DNA from: Frankiaceae bacterium
GTDB lineage: Bacteria > Actinomycetota > Actinomycetes > Frankiales > Frankiaceae
Assembly (NCBI GenBank): GCA_030840885.1
Contig: JAVEDQ010000254.1
Coordinates: 1 to 5,767, forward strand
Reading direction: 5' to 3'
Length of the DNA stretch: 5,767 nucleotides
Part shown: positions 1 to 5,186 of the stretch, piece by piece
Layout: each line of letters starts with the position of its first letter
Numbering within the stretch: position 1 is the stretch's first letter
Notes under the pieces: generated by a model
What the model saw: only the letters and a program-made list of their open reading frames with translations
What the model was told of the DNA's origin: nothing
The model's database searches: none
Translations under genes and position numbers: made by a program

Positions 1-716
1 TCGCCCAGCGGCTCGCCGCCGAGCAGCACCACCCGGGTCGGCTCGACGGTGTCCAGCACCAGCTCGGACCGCCCGGTGCCGAGGTACGCGAGCACGCCCG
101 GCCGCACCGCCTCGCCGTCGATCCCGACCGCGCCGGAGAGGACGACGAGCGAGTGCTCGTACGCCGGTTCCAGCGGCCAGACCCCGCCGCCCGGCCGCAG
201 GTCGAGGTCCACGCCGACCAGCGGCGTGTCGTGCCGGGCCGGGCTGCGGGCGGTGTCGTACGTCCCCACCAGCACGGTGGCGACGCCGCCGTGGCGCTCG
301 ACCTGCGGCAGCGCCGCGTGGTGCTCGAACGCCGCCGCACCGTCCCGCGTACCCGACGGCTGCGCGACCCAGAGCTGCAGGCCGTGCATCGTGCCGCTGC
401 GCATCCGCGCGGACTCCTCGGCGTGCACGACACCGCGCCCGGCCGTCATGAGGTTGAGCTGGCCGGGCCGGATCGGCTGCTCGCTGCCGAGGCTGTCCTT
501 GTGCACCAGGCCGCCCTCGACCAGCCAGGTGACGGTCTGCAGGCCGATGTGCGGGTGCGGGCCGATGTCGAGCCCCTGGTCGCCGGTGACCGCCGCCGGA
601 CCCAGGTGGTCGGCGAAGCACCAGGCACCGACCGTGCGCCGTGTCCGACGAGGCAGGGCGCGGCGGACCGGCATCGCACCGACGGTCGCGGTGCGGGCCT
701 CGTCGATCTCCAGCAT
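1..716 (-). CDS. Pirin family protein (cupin metalloprotein), C-terminal end outside window
   Basis: Pirins are two-domain cupins that bind a non-haem metal. Some have quercetin 2,3-dioxygenase activity and others act as redox-dependent regulators. The 238 visible residues cover the whole N-terminal cupin and much of the second. The pirin signature PHPHIGLQT is at residues 53-61, and HAEES at 98-102. The four metal ligands seen in human pirin (H56, H58, H101, E103) align with H54, H56, H98 and E100, so the metal site looks intact. Full-length pirins have about 290-330 residues, so roughly the last 50-90 are missing at the window edge, with no sign of a break before it. The ATG at 716 is chosen because a GGAGGT sits six bases before it. 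The gene starts 13 bases after the VOC stop, which implies an operon. The exact substrate is unknown; a detoxification or oxidative-stress role is inferred from the neighbour. Confidence 0.93.
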   Translation of the reverse strand, partial: MLEIDEARTATVGAMPVRRALPRRTRRTVGAWCFADHLGPAAVTGDQGLDIGPHPHIGLQTVTWLVEGGLVHKDSLGSEQPIRPGQLNLMTAGRGVVHAEESARMRSGTMHGLQLWVAQPSGTRDGAAAFEHHAALPQVERHGGVATVLVGTYDTARSPARHDTPLVGVDLDLRPGGGVWPLEPAYEHSLVVLSGAVGIDGEAVRPGVLAYLGTGRSELVLDTVEPTRVVLLGGEPLG

Positions 717-722
717 CACAAC

Positions 723-728
723 ACCTCC
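723..728 (-). promoter_or_regulatory. Ribosome binding site of the pirin gene
   Basis: GGAGGT on the minus strand, six bases before the ATG at 716. It fixes the pirin start and lies in the 13-base space after the upstream VOC stop codon, so pirin can be translated independently from a shared transcript. Confidence 0.8.
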
Positions 729-729
729 G

Positions 730-1239
730 TTAGAGCACCTGCGTCCCGTACATCTCGCCGAGCGGGTCGGCGATGAGCTCGAGCCGGGCGCCGTCGGGGT
801 CGCGGAAGTAGATCGAGACCTCGCTGTGGATCACGTATTCGACGCCGGCCTCGTCGAACTTCGCCTTCAGCCGCTTCCAGCGCTCCGGGGCGACGCTGAT
901 CGCGACGTGGTGCAGCCCGCCGAGGACCTCACCGTAGGGCCCCAGGTCGAGACCCGGGAAGTCGAAGAAGGCCAGCAGGTTCTCGTTGCCGATGTCGAAG
1001 AAGAAGTGGGTCGACCCCGGGTAGTCGCGGTTGTCGATCATCTCGGTGAGCGGGAACTCCAGGAAATCCTGGTAGAAGCGCACGGTGCGCTCGACGTCGC
1101 CGCTGATGAGCGCGGTGTGGTGCAGCCCGCGCCCGGACGAGGCGGGGCGCCCCGCCTCGTCGTGGAGGTAGGTGGTGCGGATCCGGTCGCGGGTCGCCTC
1201 GAGCGTCGGGAGGTCCTGCGAGGGCGCATCACTGGTCAT
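730..1239 (-). CDS. VOC family protein (glyoxalase/extradiol dioxygenase superfamily)
   Basis: This 169-residue protein belongs to the vicinal oxygen chelate superfamily, whose members use a divalent metal to isomerise, cleave or bind substrates (glyoxalase I, ring-cleaving dioxygenases, antibiotic-resistance proteins). Two beta-alpha-beta-beta-beta modules are visible. The first begins at GLHHTALISGD (38-48), followed by the FYQDFLEF segment typical of the fold. The second begins at GLHHVAISV (108-116) and ends in FRDPDGARLEL (145-155). Candidate metal ligands are H41 (or H40), H111 and E154. About 37 residues precede the fold and look charged and helical. The ATG at 1239 is the only good start; the same frame stays open far upstream, but only antisense to no gene and out of frame with the cyclase gene, so that extension is spurious. 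No clear Shine-Dalgarno precedes the ATG. The substrate cannot be named. It is probably the first gene of an operon with pirin. Confidence 0.9.
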   Translation of the reverse strand: MTSDAPSQDLPTLEATRDRIRTTYLHDEAGRPASSGRGLHHTALISGDVERTVRFYQDFLEFPLTEMIDNRDYPGSTHFFFDIGNENLLAFFDFPGLDLGPYGEVLGGLHHVAISVAPERWKRLKAKFDEAGVEYVIHSEVSIYFRDPDGARLELIADPLGEMYGTQVL

Positions 1240-1245
1240 AAACCA

Positions 1246-1257
1246 TTGTGCGCACAA
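1246..1257. promoter_or_regulatory. Perfect 12-bp palindrome, candidate operator of the VOC-pirin operon
   Basis: TTGTGCGCACAA is fully self-complementary and lies 6 bases before the VOC ATG, within the 127-base gap 1240-1366. TTG...CAA half-sites of this kind are typical of MarR-family operators. The position overlaps where a promoter for a leaderless or short-leader transcript would be, which suits repression. No regulator gene is in the window. I found no convincing -35/-10 pair in the gap: a CACAAT overlapping the palindrome could be a -10 for a leaderless transcript, but this is a weak match. No clear terminator for the upstream cyclase gene is visible here either. Operator function is inference. 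Confidence 0.45.
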
Positions 1258-1366
1258 CGGCCTACGCCGTACTCGAGATGGACAGCCTCGCGCCGAAAAA
1301 CGACTCGACACGACACTTCGTCGCCGACCTGCCGTCGACCCGCGCCCGCTCCCTGATCTCGGCAGC

Positions 1367-3226
1367 TCAGTCTTTAGCGGCGGGCGCTGGGACGGCGGGG
1401 CTCTGGAGAGCGTCGGCGCCGACGACCCGGTCGCGCCCGAGACCCTTCGCGAGATAGAGCGCGCGGTCGGCGGCGCGCATGAGGTCCGGGGCGTTGCCGG
1501 CGTGATCCGGGAAGACGGCGACGCCGAGGCTTCCGGTGAGGTTGTCGTCCGTGCCGGGGATGCGCACGTTGGCGAGGCCTGCACGGATCTTCTCCGCCAG
1601 CACCTTCGCGCCCTGCAGATCGGTGCCGGGCAGCAGCACCATGAATTCCTCCCCGCCGCAGCGTCCGGCGAAGTCGCTGCCCCGGAGGCCGTTGAGCAGC
1701 GTCGCGCCCGCGGCGGCCAGCACCTCGTCACCGACCGAATGGCCGTGCCGGTCGTTGACGTGCTTGAAGTGGTCGAGATCCAGCAGCACCAGCGCCATCG
1801 GCTGCACCAGGCGGGAGGCCTGCGCCACCATGCGCTTGAGCGTGTCCTCCGCGGCCCGCTTGTTGGCGAGCCCGGTGAGGCTGTCGCTGTTGGCCCGGAA
1901 CTCGGCCAGCGCCAAGTTGCGCAGGTTGGCCAGCACCGGCGCGCTCTGGCCGACGGTGTCGGAGATGCAGGCCACGGCGCTCTCGCCCAGAGGACGCTCG
2001 TGCTCCACCAGGATCGAACCGATGACCTCGCCGCCCACCGGCAACGGCTCGCAGCGCGTCGAGGAGGGGACTTTGCCGCACACGTTGCAGTCGAGCAGGC
2101 TCGCCCGCTGGCTCTCGTCGGCGTCCCGTTCGTGGCGGCGTCCGAACCGGAGGGCGAGGCAGGACCGGGGCTGGGCCCCGACCAGACCTGCCGCGACGGG
2201 TGACTCCTCCGCGACAGCAGTCATCGCCTGCAGCCGGTCGTCGCTGTTGTTGCGGTACAGAACGGTGGTGGTGACCCCGTCGATCGAGCGGGACAGGTGC
2301 CGCAGCAGGAGTTGATGGGCCTCGGACTCGTCCTGGGAGGTCTGCAGCATCGAGGCGAACTCGGCCTGCCGCGCGTCCGCGTCCGCCCGCCGCCGCTGCT
2401 CGCCGACCAGGTTGTCGAGAGCCTTGGCGAGGTCGTCCAACTCGTCGTTGCCCCGGGGGTCGATGGCCTCGGCCGCTCCACCGGCGGCGACGATGCGCGC
2501 GTACCGCGAGTAGGCGCCGACCCGGGGAACGACGGTGCGGGTCAGCCAGAGCACCGCGCCGAGGGCAAGCAGCACCGCGAGGCCACCGAGTTCCAGCAGC
2601 GTGCTGAGACTGTGCCGGTAGCCGGCGTCGAGGGCGCCCACCGCCTCCGTCGCATCGCGCTGCTCGCGGGCGGCGAGTTGGGCCAGCTCGGCGAGGACCG
2701 GGTCCAGGGTGCGGGACGCGGCCAACGCTTCGGTGCTCGTCGACTGCCCCGTGGCGTCGCGGGTACCGACGGCGTGCAAGCGGAGGAACTCCCGCCAGCC
2801 GCGGCTGACCAGCGTGACGTGCGCCAACTCTTCCGGATCGTCATCAGCGTGCCGCTGGATCAGCGAGTTCACGGCGGTGGAGGCCGCCGGCAGGGCGTCG
2901 GCGTCGAGCTCCTGCGCCCGGGCGCGTTGCTCCGCGTCGGTCCGCCCGCCGACGGCAGCATCGAGCTGCTCGACGCGGCTGATGGTCCGGGTGGCCTCGG
3001 CGTCGGCGGCCAGGGTGGCGAGGTTGTCGCTGTAGAGCACGTGGGCCCGGTCGGTGACCTGCGTGAGCCCGTGCATCGCCAGCCCGACCACCGCGGCGAG
3101 CGCGATGACGATCACGCCCAACAGCACGGCGAAGCGGCGGCGGATGGTCAGGCCGACCCGCGCGTCGATCGAGGGATCGGCAACGACGGGCATGGCCGAG
3201 GTCCCGGCCCCCGTCGGGCTGCGCAT
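1367..3226 (-). CDS. Membrane diguanylate cyclase: sensor-HAMP-GAF-GGDEF
   Basis: It makes cyclic di-GMP from two GTP. Order over 619 residues: short cytoplasmic tail; membrane segment about 31-53; extracytoplasmic, mostly helical region 54-211 resembling four-helix-bundle sensors; membrane segment about 212-230; HAMP-like linker about 231-275 ending in DELDDLAKALDNLV; GAF-like domain about 297-435; GGDEF domain about 440-605. The cyclase domain looks active: DSLTGLAN (448-455), metal Asp D483 in LLDLDHFK, guanine-contacting N491 and D500, and the catalytic GGEEF at 524-528. The RxxD inhibitory site is R515-D518, five residues before GGEEF, so product feedback is expected. The GAF carries C356, C380, C383 and C392, a possible metal or redox site. 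The start is uncertain: ATG at 3226 has no Shine-Dalgarno, and ATG at 3193 (M12) has only a weak G-rich stretch upstream. The 61-base gap upstream contains CATAAA, a possible -10. The signal sensed is unknown. Confidence 0.93.
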   Translation of the reverse strand: MRSPTGAGTSAMPVVADPSIDARVGLTIRRRFAVLLGVIVIALAAVVGLAMHGLTQVTDRAHVLYSDNLATLAADAEATRTISRVEQLDAAVGGRTDAEQRARAQELDADALPAASTAVNSLIQRHADDDPEELAHVTLVSRGWREFLRLHAVGTRDATGQSTSTEALAASRTLDPVLAELAQLAAREQRDATEAVGALDAGYRHSLSTLLELGGLAVLLALGAVLWLTRTVVPRVGAYSRYARIVAAGGAAEAIDPRGNDELDDLAKALDNLVGEQRRRADADARQAEFASMLQTSQDESEAHQLLLRHLSRSIDGVTTTVLYRNNSDDRLQAMTAVAEESPVAAGLVGAQPRSCLALRFGRRHERDADESQRASLLDCNVCGKVPSSTRCEPLPVGGEVIGSILVEHERPLGESAVACISDTVGQSAPVLANLRNLALAEFRANSDSLTGLANKRAAEDTLKRMVAQASRLVQPMALVLLDLDHFKHVNDRHGHSVGDEVLAAAGATLLNGLRGSDFAGRCGGEEFMVLLPGTDLQGAKVLAEKIRAGLANVRIPGTDDNLTGSLGVAVFPDHAGNAPDLMRAADRALYLAKGLGRDRVVGADALQSPAVPAPAAKD

Positions 3227-3287
3227 ACGTCGGAGGTCGACGCATGCGCGCAGCTACTTGAGGCTTTATGTGGAAACGGAAGAACGG

Positions 3288-3512
3288 CTACTGCAGGTAG
3301 CCCTCGACCTGGCCCTGCGACCTCTCGTGCGCCGCGCCAGGATCCTGGCCGGCGTCGACCCTGGCGTCCCGCTGCCGGATCAAATCCCAGGTCTGGTCGA
3401 GTTCGCGCTCGATCTCGGCCAGTCGGGCGGTGTCGTGCGGCGGCGGGTCGTTGCGAAGTTGGTGCTGTTCCTCGGTCAGTGCGTTGATGCGGGCATGCAG
3501 GTCGTCGGTCAT
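3288..3512 (-). CDS. DUF2630 family small protein
   Basis: A 74-residue hydrophilic, largely helical protein that matches the actinobacterial DUF2630 family as I know it: an N-terminal helix with INALTEEQHQLR (9-20), a second helix LAEIERELDQTWDLIRQRDA (about 31-50), and the conserved end VEGYLQ at the very C-terminus. Heptad-like spacing of Leu/Ile suggests a helical hairpin or short coiled coil. No signal peptide, membrane segment or catalytic motif is visible, and no function is established for the family. The ATG at 3512 is the natural start because the family begins at about this point, although there is no strong Shine-Dalgarno. It lies between the tRNA terminator and the cyclase gene, 61 bases before the latter, so co-transcription with the cyclase is possible but not shown. 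Confidence 0.87.
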   Translation of the reverse strand: MTDDLHARINALTEEQHQLRNDPPPHDTARLAEIERELDQTWDLIRQRDARVDAGQDPGAAHERSQGQVEGYLQ

Positions 3513-3572
3513 GCGCCGATCGTCGCAGACACGGCGCGTTCCGGAAGCCTGCAGGATCGCAGGGCAACGGGA

Positions 3573-3617
3573 AACGGCCCCGATTGCACCCTCGGAGGGG
3601 GCGCTGTCGGGGCCGTT
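3573..3617 (-). terminator. Strong hairpin, probable terminator after tRNA-Ala
   Basis: An 11-bp perfect stem, AACGGCCCCGA (3573-3583 on the plus strand) paired with TCGGGGCCGTT (3607-3617), encloses 23 bases that can form a smaller CCC/GGG stem. On the minus strand it starts 17 bases after the last base of the tRNA and ends in GTTTCCCGTT, a weak T-rich tail as is usual in GC-rich actinobacteria. It most likely ends the sepX-tRNA transcript and separates it from the DUF2630 gene. Confidence 0.8.
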
Positions 3618-3634
3618 CTCGTGATGCGCGAGTG

Positions 3635-3708
3635 TGGAGGTGAGGGGACTCGAACCCCTGGCCTCCTCCGTGCGAGGGAGGCGCTCTACCAGGCTGAGCT
3701 ACACCCCC
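3635..3708 (-). tRNA. tRNA-Ala (anticodon CGC)
   Basis: The 74-base minus-strand sequence folds into a standard cloverleaf. The acceptor stem is GGGGGTG with CACCTCC, the D arm GCTC/GAGC, the anticodon stem CCTCC/GGAGG with loop CTCGCAC, and the T arm AGGGG/CCCCT with loop TTCGAGT. The anticodon CGC (3672-3674) reads GCG alanine codons, common in such GC-rich genomes. The acceptor stem contains the G3:U70 wobble pair, the main identity element of alanyl-tRNA synthetase, which confirms the assignment independently. The 3' CCA is not encoded (CAC follows A73), so it must be added enzymatically. The 5' end is only 19 bases after the sepX stop codon. Confidence 0.97.
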
Positions 3709-3727
3709 GTCGAGCGATTCGAAGCTA

Positions 3728-4435
3728 TCAGACCGCCCTTGCCGCCATCAGCTCCGTGGTAGGGCAGTCGTCGGTCAGATCGATCATCTCGGGCGGCGCG
3801 GTGCTGGCCCCGACCGGCGCCGGGACCTTGACCGTCTCAGGACGGTGTCGGGCGACGGGCGCGGCCGGAGCGGCCTCGGGAGCGCGGCGGACGTCGGCGC
3901 GGTTGCGGCGCTGCGCCTGCTCCTCCCGGGCGATGCCACGGAGGTAACGCAGGTAGGCGACGAGCGCCACGTCGGCGGCCAGGTTCAGCACGATCCACCA
4001 GCCGCCGGCGACGAACGCGAGCAGCAGCGTGGCGAGCGCGATGGCACCGATCCAGACGAGGCGACGGGCGCGCTGCACACGCGGCGGCGGTGCCTGCCGG
4101 GCGCCGGCGAGCGTCGGGGTGGCACGGCGTGGGGCCGGACGGACGGGACGGGGGTTCGTCATCGGAGACTCCGATTCGACAGCTTCACGGACTTCGGACA
4201 CGACGCGGGGGGCCGGCACCTCGACCGGACGAGCTGCGGGACGAGCTGTGGGACGGCGGCGCGAGGCCTGCGTGCCCGAGCGGCCGATCACCCGGGTGGC
4301 GCGGGCAAGACGGTCACGCGTGCCGCCGTCGGCGTTGCTCGAACTCCGCCAGTGGATGTCGCTACGGCGCACCCAGGTAGGGATCAGGACGAACGCCCAG
4401 ACGGCGACGATGCCGAACCAGATGATCGCGCTCAT
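3728..4435 (-). CDS. sepX: SepX/GlpR-type divisome-associated membrane protein
   Basis: The 235-residue protein has an N-terminal membrane segment (about 3-21) with conserved-looking IPTWVRRSDIHWR right after it, a long Arg/Pro/Ala-rich linker (about 36-122), and two closely spaced membrane segments (about 125-143 and 144-162). The basic LRYLRGIAREEQAQRRNR follows, then a Pro/Ala-rich tail with an acidic patch (MIDLTDD). This layout and position match the actinobacterial family called SepX in Streptomyces and GlpR in Corynebacterium. SepX is a membrane protein needed for normal septation; GlpR is the membrane receptor of the gephyrin-like FtsZ-binding protein Glp. The usual Glp/MoeA-like gene would be upstream, outside the window. 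The start ATG at 4435 is preceded by GGAG at 4440-4443. TAAATT at 4469-4474 is a possible -10. Family assignment rests on architecture and gene context rather than a catalytic motif. Confidence 0.82.
   Translation of the reverse strand: MSAIIWFGIVAVWAFVLIPTWVRRSDIHWRSSSNADGGTRDRLARATRVIGRSGTQASRRRPTARPAARPVEVPAPRVVSEVREAVESESPMTNPRPVRPAPRRATPTLAGARQAPPPRVQRARRLVWIGAIALATLLLAFVAGGWWIVLNLAADVALVAYLRYLRGIAREEQAQRRNRADVRRAPEAAPAAPVARHRPETVKVPAPVGASTAPPEMIDLTDDCPTTELMAARAV
4227..4262 (-). repeat. 12-base tandem repeat within sepX linker
   Basis: On the plus strand GGACGAGCTGCG is followed directly by GGACGAGCTGTG (one mismatch) and a degenerate third copy starting GGACGGCGGC. It encodes alternating RPTA/RPAA-like tetrapeptides in the Arg-Pro-rich linker, about residues 58-70. 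The in-frame unit suggests the linker length can drift by slippage without breaking the protein. Confidence 0.65.
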
Positions 4436-4559
4436 GGATCTCCAACCGGATAGAGGACTCCCAGCGGAAATTTAGTGCGGTTCCCCAGGTCAGCCGGTTG
4501 ATCGTGCGGCGTGTCGGCCGATAATTACATCGACGTCATTCTTGGGCGTCTGATTGCCG
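4436..4559 (-). promoter_or_regulatory. Intergenic region with likely sepX promoter
   Basis: This 124-base gap between the acetyltransferase stop and the sepX start is distinctly richer in A+T than its surroundings. On the minus strand it holds TAAATT at 4474-4469, which fits a -10 element about 33 bases before the sepX ATG, though no good -35 is seen at 16-18 bases. It also holds an AT-rich patch with a short inverted repeat, CGAT-AATTAC-ATCG, at 4519-4532, and a GGAG ribosome site at 4440-4443. No clear terminator hairpin follows the acetyltransferase gene, so read-through from upstream is also possible. No small gene was recognised here. Confidence 0.4.
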
Positions 4560-5186
4560 TCAGCGCCGCGGCCCGCTGCGCCACCGGTTGACCATCCCCT
4601 CGGGCACGTCCTCGACGGTCACGGCGTAGCCGATGTGGTCGCGGTAGGCACCGTCGATGGCGAGGTAACGCTCGTGCAGGCCCTCCTGGCGGAAGCCGAG
4701 CTTCTCCACGACGCGGCGGCTGGCCGCGTTCTCGGGCCGGATGTTGGCCTCCACGCGGTGCAGGCCGACCGGGCCGAAGCAGTGGTCGACGGCGAGGCTG
4801 AGCGCGGTCGGCATGACCCCGCGGCCGGCGACGTGGGCGTCGACCCAGTAGCCGACATAGGCACTGTTGAACGCCCCGCGCACGAGGTTGCCCACGGTCA
4901 GCTGGCCGGCCAGCCGCCCCTCGACGGTGATCGCGAACGGCAGCGACGTGCCTTGCCGGGCCTGCTTCCGCAGGGTCCGCAGCATCTGGGTGAACACACC
5001 AAGGGTCTGCCGATCCGACCAGCTCATCGGCATCGCGGTCACCCCGGGAGGTGTCGCCTCCCAGGGCGACAGCCAGGTCTCGTTGCGCAGCCGGATCTCC
5101 ACCCAGGCCGCACCGTCGCGCAGACGCAGCGGGCGCAGCCCGATCGGGCCCTCACGCAGGCTGGCCGGCCACCCCGACGCGCTCAG
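4560..5186 (-). CDS. rimJ: RimJ-type GNAT N-acetyltransferase, apparent CTG start
   Basis: It belongs to the GCN5-related acetyltransferases of the RimJ/RimL group, which transfer acetyl from acetyl-CoA to protein N-termini or other amines. From the CTG at 5186 the product has 208 residues. The N-terminal part GWPASL (5-10) and LRPLRLRDGAAW (17-28) is typical of this actinobacterial subgroup, as is NETWLSPWEATPP (35-47). The acetyl-CoA loop is VAGRGVMPTAL (119-129). RVEANIRPENAASRRVVEKLGF (motif B) follows at 144-165, and the fold ends near 190. No ATG, GTG or TTG occurs in frame between the preceding stop (about 5195) and GTG 5102. Starting at that GTG would delete the first strand of the fold. 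The CTG overlaps the upstream TGA as CTGA and follows a very strong ribosome site. The native substrate is unknown; ribosomal protein acetylation is only implied by the family name. Confidence 0.88.
   Translation of the reverse strand: MSASGWPASLREGPIGLRPLRLRDGAAWVEIRLRNETWLSPWEATPPGVTAMPMSWSDRQTLGVFTQMLRTLRKQARQGTSLPFAITVEGRLAGQLTVGNLVRGAFNSAYVGYWVDAHVAGRGVMPTALSLAVDHCFGPVGLHRVEANIRPENAASRRVVEKLGFRQEGLHERYLAIDGAYRDHIGYAVTVEDVPEGMVNRWRSGPRR

Noticed and set aside
1275..1320. Terminator for the cyclase transcript (imperfect CGAC/GTCG pairing before a TTTTT run on the minus strand)
   Set aside because: The stem is only about four pairs with mismatches and is not convincing.
49..1356. Long plus-strand open frame opposite the pirin and VOC genes
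   Set aside because: Its translation is Arg/Pro/Ser-rich without recognisable domains, and part of it is the antisense of VOC. This is a typical GC-rich antisense artefact.
1240..1731. Upstream in-frame extension of the VOC gene (frame open to 1731 on the minus strand)
   Set aside because: The extension overlaps the 3' end of the cyclase gene in another frame and its translation is a shadow of the GGDEF domain. VOC homology starts after ATG 1239.
3227..3287. Possible WhiG/FliA-type promoter (TAAA, 15 bases, GCGCATGC) before the cyclase
   Set aside because: Only about half of the GCCGATAA box matches, which is not enough to claim the site.
2297..3487. 396-codon plus-strand open frame opposite the cyclase and DUF2630 genes
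   Set aside because: It runs across two well-supported minus-strand genes and has low-complexity composition with no family signature.
3054..3947. Plus-strand open frame crossing DUF2630, the tRNA and sepX
   Set aside because: It reads straight through a tRNA gene and its terminator on the opposite strand, and no domain is visible.
4560..5102. GTG 5102 as the start of the acetyltransferase
   Set aside because: It would remove the conserved first strand (LRPLRLRD...) and has no suitable ribosome site; the CTG start fits better.
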